A DNA stretch of 24,059 bases from assembly GCA_048493715.1 (NCBI GenBank), contig JBGDCZ010000040.1, positions 1-24,059 on the forward strand. Reading direction: 5' to 3'. The notes below the pieces were generated by a model. That model ran no database searches. It was not told the origin of the DNA and worked only from the letters and a program-made list of their open reading frames with translations. Position numbers and translations under genes: made by a program. Positions 1 to 8,518 of the stretch are shown here, one piece after another. How positions within the stretch are numbered: the stretch's first letter is position 1; each line of letters starts with the position of its first letter. The DNA comes from Arsenophonus sp048493715. GTDB lineage: Bacteria > Pseudomonadota > Gammaproteobacteria > Enterobacterales > Enterobacteriaceae.

Positions 1-47
1 TAAGTTGCTAAAATCCACTACCGCTGATTCGTTCTACACTGACTCAG

Positions 48-110
48 TGGGGGCGCATTATAGAACGCCTAAAAATTTACTCAACTATTTTTTATATTTT
101 TTTATTTATA
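48..110 (-). promoter_or_regulatory. rrn P1-type ribosomal RNA promoter with UP element, firing leftwards out of the window
   Basis: On the minus strand a perfect -10 TATAAT (57-62) is preceded, after a 16-bp spacer, by TTGAGT (79-84). The -10 is followed by a GCGCCCCC discriminator and an A at 48, the expected start nucleotide. This copies the E. coli rrn P1 layout (16-bp spacer, TATAATGCGCC, initiation nine bases below the -10). The stretch at 85-110 is almost pure A/T with A-tracts, as expected of an UP element bound by the RpoA C-terminal domain. In E. coli the rrnD operon lies on this side of yrdA, so the rRNA genes should start just left of the window. The 47 bases at the left edge would be the start of the transcript. 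Confidence 0.82.
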
Positions 111-150
111 TGAATATATTTTCATCATTATGAATTAAAATTCTACAAAA

Positions 151-203
151 TTAGCTCACTTCATATAGTATCCATTATTAGCTCACTTCATATAGTATCC
201 ATT
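151..203. repeat. 27-bp direct tandem duplication between the rrn promoter and yrdA
   Basis: Two adjacent copies of a 27-bp unit (151-177 and 178-203), beginning TTAGCTCACTTCATATAG and ending TATCCATT(A), are identical over the 26 bases compared. The unit has no evident coding content and no clear inverted symmetry. It lies upstream of the rrn UP element and about 170 bases before the yrdA start. It may be a recent slippage or recombination product; a regulatory role is not shown. The rest of 204-370 is AT-rich and I see no other feature in it except a lone TTGACA at 329-334. Confidence 0.9.
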
Positions 204-370
204 CAAATTTGTGTTCTTAAAATAATTCAAAAAATAAGCCATTACAGTATCTTAATTAACACCTAAATTAACTTCAATTAATTAACAAAATATTTAATAA
301 TATAAAATACAAATTTATCTATCACTATTTGACAACTAATTCAAATAATCTACTTAGGATAAACAGAACA

Positions 371-904
371 ATGGCTTCTTCTAATATAAGGCATTACATG
401 CACTTAACACCCGTTATTGGAAATAATGTATATATCGATCCAACAGCTGTTGTAATTGGTGATGTGCGTATTTCTGATAATGTTAGCATTTGGCCGCTAT
501 CTGTCATACGTGGTGATGTCAATTATATTTCTATTGGAGCAAGAACTAATATTCAAGATAGTTCTGTACTTCATGTTACCCATAAGAATAAAATTAACCC
601 TCAAGGATATCCTCTTATCATTGGAAAAGACGTTACCATTGGGCATAAAGTAATGTTACATGGATGCATGATTGGCAACCGTGTTTTGGTTGGTATGGGC
701 TCAATTATTTTAGATGGTGCAAAAATTGAAGATGATGTCATTATAGGTGCAGGTAGTTTAGTCACTCAAGGTAAAAAACTAGAAAGTGGTTATCTATATA
801 TTGGCAGTCCTGTAAAACAGATTAGAAAATTATGTTCCGAAGAATTAGATGGCTTAGTTCAATCTGCCGCTAATTATAAAAATTGGAAAAATAATTACTT
901 ATAA
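371..904 (+). CDS. yrdA: Gamma-class carbonic anhydrase-like hexapeptide-repeat protein YrdA
   Basis: The product is a left-handed beta-helix protein of the gamma-carbonic anhydrase-like family, 177 residues from this start (E. coli YrdA is 184). Hexapeptide turns such as VVIGDVRI, VSIWPLSVIRGDV and VLVGMGSI run through most of the chain. The putative zinc-ligand histidines lie in LHVTHK and GHKVMLHGC. I chose the ATG at 371 because the protein aligns with E. coli YrdA from there and an AGGA lies about a dozen bases upstream. An in-frame TTG at 329 would add 14 unmatched residues and has no ribosome binding site. Real enzymatic activity of this family in enterobacteria is uncertain. The gene stands alone, convergent with aroE; yrdB, which lies between them in E. 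coli, is absent. Confidence 0.9.
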   Translation: MASSNIRHYMHLTPVIGNNVYIDPTAVVIGDVRISDNVSIWPLSVIRGDVNYISIGARTNIQDSSVLHVTHKNKINPQGYPLIIGKDVTIGHKVMLHGCMIGNRVLVGMGSIILDGAKIEDDVIIGAGSLVTQGKKLESGYLYIGSPVKQIRKLCSEELDGLVQSAANYKNWKNNYL

Positions 905-985
905 ATTTATTACAAAATGATAGCCTCGTTTTTTACCTTATATCGCTATCACTTTTTTCGGAAAAATATACCAATATAATTTATG

Positions 986-1798
986 TTAGAGTTTTTCTTT
1001 TAATCGCTGTAATGCAGATGAAATCTCAGGTAATTTACCGTGCCACAATTTACAAGCAAAAGCCGCCTGACCGACTAGCATACCAATACCATCAGCATAT
1101 TTTAATACGCCATGTGTTTTCGCTAAAGTCAAAAATGGTGTTTCATTTAACCGATAAAACATGTCATAACAAAAAACATTTTGATTAAATATATTAGGTG
1201 AAATAGCAGGAACTTGCTCGACAACACCAGAAGAGGTTGCATTGATAACTAAATCATACTCAGCAGAATCAATAGATTGCAACACTAACGAATTAATATC
1301 TCCTATAGCCGAAAATCGTTTTGTTAGTTCATTTGCTTTACTAAATGTTCGATTCGTAATCGTTATTCTACAACCATAATTTAAAAGGGGAGCTATAATA
1401 CCACATGCTGCACCACCTGCACCTATTACTAATATATGCATCCCTTTTTCAATAAAACGCAGACGCTCAAGATCTAAAATTAAACCGACTCCATCGGTAT
1501 TATCACCTAATAATCTCTGCTCATTTAACTTATTGATAGTATTAACAGAACCACAGATTTGAGCCTGTTCAGTTAATTCATCAACTTTTTGGTAGGCTAG
1601 CTCTTTAAAAGGTAACGTAATATTTGCTCCCTTTCCTCCTCGACAAAAAAAATCATTTAATGTTTCTTCAAATTTATTTACAGGAACTAATACTTTCCCA
1701 TAAGCATATTCAATACCTGTTTGTTCAGCAAAAAATTTATGAATAAGTGGCGACTTACTATGTTCTACTGGGTTTCCAAATACCGCAAATTCTTCCAT
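986..1798 (-). CDS. aroE: Shikimate dehydrogenase AroE
   Basis: AroE reduces 3-dehydroshikimate to shikimate with NADPH in the chorismate pathway, in the cytoplasm. The N-terminal substrate domain carries HSKSP and NITLPFK, whose lysine is residue 65 from this start, the catalytic position in E. coli. LLGDNTDG holds the partner aspartate. The Rossmann domain shows VIGAGGAACG and ITNRT, the latter the NADP-phosphate site. Length is 270 residues against 272 in E. coli. Two tandem ATGs exist (1801 and 1798). The second aligns with the E. coli start and lies 8 bases after AAAGG. The gene starts within a few bases of the tsaC stop, so the two are probably co-transcribed. Retention suggests the cell still makes aromatic precursors. 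Confidence 0.95.
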   Translation of the reverse strand: MEEFAVFGNPVEHSKSPLIHKFFAEQTGIEYAYGKVLVPVNKFEETLNDFFCRGGKGANITLPFKELAYQKVDELTEQAQICGSVNTINKLNEQRLLGDNTDGVGLILDLERLRFIEKGMHILVIGAGGAACGIIAPLLNYGCRITITNRTFSKANELTKRFSAIGDINSLVLQSIDSAEYDLVINATSSGVVEQVPAISPNIFNQNVFCYDMFYRLNETPFLTLAKTHGVLKYADGIGMLVGQAAFACKLWHGKLPEISSALQRLKEKL

Positions 1799-1802
1799 CA
1801 TA

Positions 1803-2372
1803 TTAACCTTTTCGATACAAGCGACCTGTTAGTATATCTCGAATTTCAGATGGATTTTTATATCCGCCAACGGAACCAGCTAAAATGGATACTTGACCAT
1901 CAAACTGGGCAATAACTTCTTCTTTTGTTCTGCAAGGCGATAATCCATGTAAATTAGCACTGGTAGAAATTAATGGTTTACCATATAAAAAACAAAGTTT
2001 TTTAATTAACTCAAAATTTGTAATACGAACCGCAAGTGAGTCAAATTTTCCTGTCAACCATTTCGGTATGTTTTTTCTAGCAGATACTACCCAGGTTATA
2101 GGTACAGATCCTGTTGAAAACATCATTTCTTTTTGTGAGTTAGTTAATTTATTTTCATCGATATAAGGTGTTAACTGTTCATAGTCTCCAGCTATTAAAA
2201 TTAACCCTTTTTCCCATGAACGTTGTTTTAAAAATAACAACTGACGGACTGCTTTTTCATTATCAGGATCACAGCCTAAGCCAAAAACAGCTTCTGTTGG
2301 ATAAGCTATAATTTTTCCTTCATTTAACGCGCCAATAATATTCCGAAATGAAGGGGATATTTCATCAAGCAT
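1803..2372 (-). CDS. tsaC: Threonylcarbamoyl-AMP synthase TsaC (YrdC/Sua5 family)
   Basis: TsaC makes threonylcarbamoyl-AMP from threonine, bicarbonate and ATP. This is the first step of t6A37 modification of ANN-decoding tRNAs and is essential in E. coli. At 189 residues it is full length (190 in E. coli). Family marks are IAYPTEAVFGLGCDP, the LKQR nucleotide-binding element, RITN, LISTSAN and NPSEIRD. One oddity is that the near-universal WPGP just before the conserved threonine reads GSVP here (FSTGSVPITW), with no length change. Everything else is conserved, so the gene is probably functional, but this substitution deserves a check. It is translationally close to aroE downstream. The start was chosen by length, at the first ATG. 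Confidence 0.92.
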   Translation of the reverse strand: MLDEISPSFRNIIGALNEGKIIAYPTEAVFGLGCDPDNEKAVRQLLFLKQRSWEKGLILIAGDYEQLTPYIDENKLTNSQKEMMFSTGSVPITWVVSARKNIPKWLTGKFDSLAVRITNFELIKKLCFLYGKPLISTSANLHGLSPCRTKEEVIAQFDGQVSILAGSVGGYKNPSEIRDILTGRLYRKG

Positions 2373-2396
2373 CTCAATTTATTCCATGTATTTCTA

Positions 2397-2939
2397 TTAT
2401 TGCGGTTTATTACATAATTTATTTGCACAAACTATTTTCATATCTTGTGAAACCTTTTTTTCTATTAATAATGGATAATGACAAAAACAACATATTCCAG
2501 AAACGGGCTTAGAGTTAATAACAAATTGACATTTAGGATAACAGTTACAAGCATAAAATATTTTGCCAAAACGTGATATCCTTTATAGTAATTCACCATC
2601 TTGGCACTGTGGACAAATAACTAACGTTTTATCGGGTTTATCAATTAATTCAGTATGTTCACATTTAGGATAATGGCTACAACCAATAAACATACCGAAA
2701 CGACCTTGCTTTAATACCAAATTGTGCCCACATTTCGGACAAAAATAACCTACTAATTCTTTAATTATTTGGCTGTTTGATGATTGTTTTAGCGGCTTAA
2801 CATACTCAAATTTAGGATAATTAGAGCAAGCGACAAAAGGCCCATATCCTCCATTTCGAATAATAAGTTCACTATGACATCTTGGACAATGCTCCTTATC
2901 TTCATCTTCTATTTTTGTCAAAAAAATTCGCTTCTGCAT
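2397..2939 (-). pseudogene. yrdD: YrdD, topoisomerase-type zinc-ribbon protein, interrupted by an in-frame stop
   Basis: YrdD is made of repeated C4 zinc ribbons like the C-terminal domain of topoisomerase I. The frame runs from the second ATG (2939, six bases after GTGAG; aligned to E. coli) to a TAA at 2585-2583, giving 118 residues. It then continues in the same frame without shifts to a natural-looking TAA at 2399-2397, with clear homology (RFGKIFYACNCYPKCQF, ICCFCHYPLLIEKK). The stop falls where E. coli has a glutamine, so CAA to TAA is the simple explanation. In the first ribbon the fourth zinc ligand is lost (YPKFEY in place of YPxCDY). The stop-truncated product would keep one intact ribbon. 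I call it a pseudogene. Read-through or a functional short form is possible but unsupported. Confidence 0.85.
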
Positions 2940-2955
2940 TCTCATCTCACTTTAA

Positions 2956-4028
2956 TTACTCAACTCTAATGTATCCACCAGACACAACGACAACTTTACC
3001 CATCAATTGAAATTCCAGTAATCGAGCAGATACCTCAATAACTGATAAGCCGCTTCTTTGAGCAATTAAATCGATAGGCGTTGGCTCATAATTAATATAA
3101 CGCAAAATATTATTGATAAAATTATCGTTCGATAGATTATCAGATAGGGTTTTATTTTCCGGTAACCATTGTAGACCACTGTTTAAATATTCAATAACAT
3201 CTTGAAGTGAAGAAGCTAAATAAGCACCCTGTTGAATTAATCAGTGATTACCTTCGTATAAGGAATTACCTAACGCACAGGTAAAGCAAAAATATCTTTA
3301 CCTTGTTCCAACGCACATTTAGCTGTAATTAATGAACCACTCTTCAATCCAGCTTCAATCACAATTACTGCTTTACTTAAACCACTAATTATACGATTCC
3401 GACGAGGAAAATTCTTAGCTAAAGGGGGGGAGTATCTGGTAAATATTCTATACTAATTCTCCTTGTTCCTTGATTTTATCTGCTAAACTAGTATGTTGCA
3501 TCGGATATAATTTATTTAAACCACTACCTAGTACCACAACAGTTATCCCATTATGCATTAATGCTGCTTTATGACTAACCCCGTCAATACCTACTGCTAA
3601 ACCACTAGTAATTGTAAATTTATGAGTCACAAATTCCTTACTAAATATCTGTGCCCATTTCTCACCATAGAAATCATTATAACGACTACCTACTATGGCA
3701 ATCTGAATAGAAGAAAGCGCTTTCTCTTTACCAGCAACAAAGAGTATAATTGGTGGTGAATATATTTGTTTTAATAAATACGGATAATTAGGATCGGATA
3801 ACGTAATGAATTTATGTTCGCTTATTTCAAGCCATTTCATTGCAGCACAAATAGCTTTTGAATTTGCATGATAAATTATATACACTGATGCGATGATAAC
3901 CCACAAGCCCGAAGAGAGGCCGTTTTAACATTATTTACTGCTATAAGTTTCTCTACAATTGCAGCAGCCTTAACAACTGAGAGATGAGAAGCCATTCTCA
4001 TACGTAGCCATATTTCCATTGAATCCAT
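2956..4028 (-). pseudogene. dprA: DprA (Smf) DNA-processing protein, multiply frameshifted
   Basis: DprA loads RecA on incoming single-stranded DNA in transformable bacteria. Remnants cover the whole protein in order: MDSMEIWLRMRMAS at the start, then after a frameshift near 3890 the Rossmann part (IAIVGSRYNDFYGEKW, GLAVGIDGVSHKAAL, VVVLGSGLNKLYP). The frame breaks near 3450 and again at a run of seven C (minus strand, 3424-3430). It resumes as NFPRRNRIISGLSK and GSLITAKCALEQG, then meets TAG at 3272-3270 with another frame change. After that comes a TGA (3243-3241) where tryptophan is expected. The tail ending GGYIRVE, with stop at 2958-2956, is the winged-helix region. At least three shifts and one nonsense codon rule out simple sequencing error. 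The stop lies 16 bases before yrdD, with no smg between. Confidence 0.93.
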
Positions 4029-4078
4029 ATATTTTCCAGACTTTATTGGCAATAAATGTGTTTCATTTATAACCAATA

Positions 4079-4108
4079 CTGTCAATCGTACCGAGAAATG
4101 TCTAGAAT
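4079..4108 (+). promoter_or_regulatory. Possible def-fmt promoter
   Basis: CTGTCA (4079-4084) and TAGAAT (4103-4108), 18 bases apart, lie in the divergent dprA/def gap, about 45 bases before the def start. Match quality is moderate (4/6 and 5/6). No stronger candidate is seen here. Def itself has a weak ribosome binding site: no clear AGG occurs in the 15 bases before the ATG. Confidence 0.3.
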
Positions 4109-4153
4109 AGGTATTAAATAACTTTCACTTTTTGGATATAGCTTTAAACATTT

Positions 4154-4669
4154 ATGTCAGTATTAAATATATTACATTACCCAGATGAACGTCTTCGCAA
4201 AATTGCAGAGCCGGTAAAAAAAGTTGATGCAGAAATACAGCGTATCGTGAATGATATGTTTGAAACGATGTATGAAGAAGAAGGTATTGGATTAGCCGCA
4301 ACGCAGGTTAATATTCATCAACGAATTATTGTTATTGATGTTTCAGAATCTCGTACAGAAAGATTGGTACTTATAAATCCGATTATCTTGGAAACATCTG
4401 GCGAAACGGGTATTGAAGAAGGCTGTCTTTCTGTGCCGGAGCAACGTGCATTTGTACCTCGTGCTAAATGGGTCAAAATTAAAGCCTTAGATATCAATGG
4501 TAAAGAGTTTGAATTAGAAGAAGATGATTTACTTGCTATTTGTATTCAACATGAAATAGATCATCTAAATGGCAAATTATTTATTGATTATCTTTCTGTA
4601 TTAAAACGCCAACACATTCGGCAAAAAATCGAAAAGCTTAGACGTCTAAAAGCAAAAAAAACGAAATAA
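4154..4669 (+). CDS. def: Peptide deformylase Def
   Basis: Def removes the formyl group from the N-terminal methionine of nascent proteins at the ribosome exit; it is a metal hydrolase, normally Fe2+. All three family motifs are present: GIGLAATQ (residues 44-51), EEGCLS with metal ligand Cys91, and QHEIDH with His133, Glu134 and His137. Length is 171 residues (169 in E. coli). The C-terminal helix that contacts the ribosome is kept, ending in a basic tail. It lies 35 bases before fmt, its functional partner, which adds the formyl group, so the two form the usual def-fmt operon, probably with rsmB and trkA downstream. Confidence 0.96.
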   Translation: MSVLNILHYPDERLRKIAEPVKKVDAEIQRIVNDMFETMYEEEGIGLAATQVNIHQRIIVIDVSESRTERLVLINPIILETSGETGIEEGCLSVPEQRAFVPRAKWVKIKALDINGKEFELEEDDLLAICIQHEIDHLNGKLFIDYLSVLKRQHIRQKIEKLRRLKAKKTK

Positions 4670-4704
4670 TATTCGTCATATTTTATAACATTAGGGATCT
4701 TTAC

Positions 4705-5676
4705 GTGTCAGAATGTCTACGAATTATTTTTGCCGGCACCCCTGATTTTGCAGCACAACATTTAGCCGCATTACTCAGTTTCAAGGATAAGTACCAAATA
4801 GTTGGAGTTTTGACACAACCTGATAAACCAGCTGGAAGGGGACAAAAACTGGCATCAAGCCCAGTAAAAATTCTAGCCCAAGAAGCAGCTATTCCTATCT
4901 TTCAGCCAACAACACTAAAAACAGCAGAAAGTCAGTGCTGGATTGAAAATCAACATGCCGATGTCATGGTTGTTGTCGCATATGGTTTAATTTTACCTGA
5001 AATTGTATTAAAGATGTTACCACTTGGCTGCCTGAATGTGCATGGTTCACTACTCCCTCGCTGGAGAGGAGCTGCGCCAATTCAACGCTCAATTTGGGCT
5101 GGTGATAAAGAAACAGGTATTACAATTATGCAAATGGACATTGGTCTGGATACAGGAGATATGCTCTATAAAATAAGCTGTCCCATTGAGCCGAAAGATA
5201 CCAGCACAACCTTGTATCAAAAGCTAGCAAAACTTGGCCCCATAACGCTCCAGCATACTCTTGATTTACTTACTTCAGGTCAAGCAAACCCAGAAAAGCA
5301 AAATGATACATTTGCTAATTATGCTGAAAAATTGAGTAAAGATGAAGCATTAATTGATTGGACGCTATCAGCTGTGCAAATTGAACGGTGTGTCCGAGCA
5401 TTTAATCCTTGGCCAGTAAGCTATTTTATTATCGAGGAGCAACCGATTAAAGTATGGCATGCCGAAGTCATTTCCCAAGAAATTAACGCATTGCCGGGGA
5501 CAATTTTAAGTGCCGATAAAACAGGGATCAAAGTGGTAACCGCGGAAGGCATTTTAAATATCTTACAAATACAGCCAGCCGGTAAAAAAATAATGTTAGC
5601 TAGTGATTTTCTAAACTCTCGTCACGAATGGTTTATTCCTGGCAAGATAATCAATTCACCTTTGAAACAAAATTAA
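4705..5676 (+). CDS. fmt: Methionyl-tRNA formyltransferase Fmt
   Basis: Fmt transfers a formyl group from 10-formyl-tetrahydrofolate to Met-tRNA for initiation. The N-terminal domain holds IIFAGTPDFAA, the NVHGSLLPRWRGAAPIQ active-site stretch (catalytic Asn and His) and MQMDIGLDTGDML with the catalytic Asp. The C-terminal OB-like tRNA-binding domain follows, from about residue 205, with AFNPWPVS and PGTIL. Length is 323 residues, near the family norm. The start is GTG, preceded by AGGGA eight bases upstream, and the first residues (MSECLRIIFAGTPDF) match E. coli exactly in register. Second gene of the def operon. Confidence 0.96.
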   Translation: MSECLRIIFAGTPDFAAQHLAALLSFKDKYQIVGVLTQPDKPAGRGQKLASSPVKILAQEAAIPIFQPTTLKTAESQCWIENQHADVMVVVAYGLILPEIVLKMLPLGCLNVHGSLLPRWRGAAPIQRSIWAGDKETGITIMQMDIGLDTGDMLYKISCPIEPKDTSTTLYQKLAKLGPITLQHTLDLLTSGQANPEKQNDTFANYAEKLSKDEALIDWTLSAVQIERCVRAFNPWPVSYFIIEEQPIKVWHAEVISQEINALPGTILSADKTGIKVVTAEGILNILQIQPAGKKIMLASDFLNSRHEWFIPGKIINSPLKQN

Positions 5677-5724
5677 AATAACTTTCTTGCTAGCATTTAT
5701 AATTAGTAGGTAATTATATTCAAC

Positions 5725-7005
5725 ATGAATAAAAAATATAACCTTAGAAGCATTTGTGCTCAAGTCATTGCCCAGGTTATTGATCAAAAACAATCATTAA
5801 ATACTGTACTTCCAGAATGGCAAAAAAATATATCCAATAAAGATAAAGCACTTTTGCAAGAACTCAGTTTTGGTGTACTCAGAGTGTTACCTTTATTAGA
5901 ATGGTTTATTCAACAATTAATAGCTAAGCCATTAAAAGGAAAACAACGAATTATTCATTATCTTATTATGGTTGGCATTTACCAACTTTGTTTCACACGT
6001 ATTCCACCACATGCTGCATTAGCAGAAACTGTTGATGGTGCTATCGCATTGAAACACCTTCAATTAAAAGGCTTAATTAATGGTGTATTGAGACAATTTC
6101 AACGGCAACAACAAACATTAAATAAAAAAGTCAATAATAACGAAAACAACTACTTACATCCTAAATGGCTACTAGAAAAAATTCAGCAAGCTTACCCTTT
6201 CCAATGGGAAGAGATCATTGACGCCAATAACCAAAAACCTCCTATGTGGCTTAGAGTAAATCAATTACATCATTCTACTCATGAGTATCTAGAGCTATTA
6301 CAACAAGCGAGTATAAAAGCAAGTTTATGTGATCACAGCAACTTCGCTATCAAATTACAAAAACCTTGCGCAATTAACCAATTACCAGGATTTGCTCAAG
6401 GTTGGGTAACAATTCAAGATTTATCTGCACAACAATGCGTTGAATTATTAGCACCTAAAAATGATGAATATATCCTTGATCTTTGCGCAGCTCCAGGTGG
6501 TAAGACAACTTATGTACTTGAAATTGCACCAAAAGCTGAAGTTTTAGCAGTTGATATTGATGAACTACGAATAAAACGTATCCAAGAAAACCTTAATCGA
6601 CTAAAATTACATGCAAGAGTTATTGTTGGTGATGGACGTAAACCACTGGAATGGATATCAGGTGCGAAATTTGATCGTATTTTGTTAGATGCCCCTTGCT
6701 CTGCGACTGGTGTTATTCGTAGGCATCCCGATATAAAATGGTTAAGAAAACCGACAGATATCCCAAAATTTGTTAAATTACAATATGAAATTCTTGAAGC
6801 TATCTGGCCTTACTTGAAAATCAATGGCACTCTGGTTTATGCGACTTGTTCTATTTTACCGGATGAAAATAAAGAACAGATACAGAAATTTCTTTTTCAT
6901 CATTCTGAAGCATCTTTAAAAAACAATTTGGAATTGGGCCAGCAAATATTACCCACTCAAAATGGAGGAGACGGTTTCTTTTATGCTTCTCTGATAAAAA
7001 ATTAA
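5725..7005 (+). CDS. rsmB: 16S rRNA m5C967 methyltransferase RsmB
   Basis: RsmB methylates C967 of 16S rRNA with S-adenosylmethionine. The N-terminal NusB-like RNA-binding domain covers about residues 1-140 (KALLQELSFGVLR, IPPHAALAETVDGA). The catalytic Rossmann domain has the SAM loop DLCAAPGGKT, AVDIDE, GDGR, and the two cysteines of the m5C mechanism: Cys325 in DAPCSATG and Cys375 in YATCS. The end GDGFFYASLIKN matches the family C-terminus. Length is 426 residues (429 in E. coli). It follows fmt by 48 bases and precedes trkA by 49, as in E. coli. It appears intact although its loss is tolerated in E. coli. Confidence 0.95.
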   Translation: MNKKYNLRSICAQVIAQVIDQKQSLNTVLPEWQKNISNKDKALLQELSFGVLRVLPLLEWFIQQLIAKPLKGKQRIIHYLIMVGIYQLCFTRIPPHAALAETVDGAIALKHLQLKGLINGVLRQFQRQQQTLNKKVNNNENNYLHPKWLLEKIQQAYPFQWEEIIDANNQKPPMWLRVNQLHHSTHEYLELLQQASIKASLCDHSNFAIKLQKPCAINQLPGFAQGWVTIQDLSAQQCVELLAPKNDEYILDLCAAPGGKTTYVLEIAPKAEVLAVDIDELRIKRIQENLNRLKLHARVIVGDGRKPLEWISGAKFDRILLDAPCSATGVIRRHPDIKWLRKPTDIPKFVKLQYEILEAIWPYLKINGTLVYATCSILPDENKEQIQKFLFHHSEASLKNNLELGQQILPTQNGGDGFFYASLIKN

Positions 7006-7054
7006 TACGACTATTTTGAATAAAATCTCAATCTGGCAGTGAGATAAAAATATA

Positions 7055-8431
7055 ATGAAAATTATCATATTAGGTGCAGGACAAGTTGGTGAAACACTTG
7101 CAGAAAATTTAGTTGATGAAAATAACGATATCACTATCGTAGATACTAATACTGAACGTTTACGTCAATTGCAAGATAAATTCGATCTAAGAGTTGTTAG
7201 TGGACATGGCTCATATCCTAGGATCTTAAGGGAAGCTGGAGCTGAAGATGCTGATATGCTAGTCGCTGTGACAAATTCAGATGAAACTAATATGATTGCG
7301 TGTCAAATCGCTTATTCTCTTTTTAATACGCCAAACAAAGTTGCTAGAATACGAGCATCTGAATATATTAAAGAAACTGAAAAACTTTTTACCCCTGATC
7401 ACATACCAATTGATTATCTTATTTCACCAGAGCAGCTTGTTATTGATTATATTTATAAATTAATCCAATATCCTGGTGCACTTCAAGTTGTTAATTTCGC
7501 AAATGGTAAAGTGAGTATTGTTGCAGCAAAAGCATATTATGGCGGTTCGCTGGTAGGTAATTCCCTTTCGAATCTACGTGAACATTTGCCCCATATCGAT
7601 ACCCGAATTACGGCAATTTTTCGTCAAGATAGACCTATCCGACCACAAGGTTCTACAATTATTGAAGCAGGCGATGAAATCTTCTTTGTTGTAGCAACTG
7701 AGCATATTCGGGCTGTTATGAGTGAATTACAGCGGCTGGAAAAACCATATAAGCGAATTATGATAGTTGGTGGTGGTAATGTTGGTGCAGGTTTAGCTAA
7801 ACAGCTAGAAAAAGATTACAGTGTTAAATTAATAGAACGTGATCAAGAAAGAGTAACAGAATTAGCGGAATTATTACATGATACAATTGTGTTTTATGGT
7901 GATGCTTCAGATCAAGAACTACTAGCGGAAGAACATATTGAACAAACAGATGTTTTTATAGCTCTGACTAATGATGATGAAGCAAATATTATGTCTGCCA
8001 TGCTTGCTAAAAAAATGGGCGCAAAGAAAGTAATGGTTCTTATTCAACGTTCTGCATATGTCGATCTGGTACAAGGTGGGGTAATAGATATCGCTATATC
8101 ACCTCAACAAGCGACAATTTCTGCCTTATTAGGGCATGTTCGTAAAGCAGACATCATCAATGTTTCGTCATTGCGTAAAGGTGTGGCAGAAGCGATCGAA
8201 GCTATCACTCATGGTGATGAAAACACATCCAAAGTTGTTGGTAGAAAAATTTCCGAAATAAAGCTTCCTCCGGGTACAATCATTGGTGCTATTGTTCGTG
8301 ATGATGAAGTCATTATTGCTAATAGCTATCATATTATTGAACAAAACGATCATATTATTATGTTTATCACTGATAAAAAACACGTTCCTGAAGTAGAAAA
8401 AATCTTCCAACCTAGCCCATTCTTTTTGTAA
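7055..8431 (+). CDS. trkA: Trk potassium uptake regulatory subunit TrkA
   Basis: TrkA is the cytoplasmic NAD-binding peripheral subunit that gates the TrkG/TrkH potassium channels. It is a tandem of two RCK modules. Each begins with a dinucleotide-binding loop, GAGQVG at residues 7-12 and VGGGNVGAG near residue 240, followed by acidic residues for the ribose (VDTN, IERD). Each module then has a TrkA-C domain. Length is 458 residues, identical to E. coli, with the same ending FQPSPFFL. The neighbour mscL downstream, the osmotic release channel, is broken, while this uptake component is kept. TrkH or TrkG must be encoded elsewhere. Confidence 0.96.
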   Translation: MKIIILGAGQVGETLAENLVDENNDITIVDTNTERLRQLQDKFDLRVVSGHGSYPRILREAGAEDADMLVAVTNSDETNMIACQIAYSLFNTPNKVARIRASEYIKETEKLFTPDHIPIDYLISPEQLVIDYIYKLIQYPGALQVVNFANGKVSIVAAKAYYGGSLVGNSLSNLREHLPHIDTRITAIFRQDRPIRPQGSTIIEAGDEIFFVVATEHIRAVMSELQRLEKPYKRIMIVGGGNVGAGLAKQLEKDYSVKLIERDQERVTELAELLHDTIVFYGDASDQELLAEEHIEQTDVFIALTNDDEANIMSAMLAKKMGAKKVMVLIQRSAYVDLVQGGVIDIAISPQQATISALLGHVRKADIINVSSLRKGVAEAIEAITHGDENTSKVVGRKISEIKLPPGTIIGAIVRDDEVIIANSYHIIEQNDHIIMFITDKKHVPEVEKIFQPSPFFL

Positions 8432-8518
8432 AAATTTTGATGGATCTATATAAATAGATATTATAATTTAAGTATTCCTATAAAATTTCACGTTGTATTT
8501 TACCAATAGTGATGACAC

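Noticed and set aside
329..370. TTG start that would lengthen YrdA by 14 residues
   Set aside because: No ribosome binding site and no homology in the extension; the TTGACA there looks more like a -35 box, but no good -10 follows at 16-18 bases, so I did not call a promoter either.
905..985. GATAGC...GCTATC inverted repeat between yrdA and aroE as a terminator or yrdB remnant
   Set aside because: Only a 6-bp stem with a loop of about 20 bases, and no yrdB homology in any frame.
8437..8467. TTGATG and TATAAT as an mscL promoter
   Set aside because: The spacer is 19 bases, too long for confidence, and mscL may be co-transcribed with trkA.
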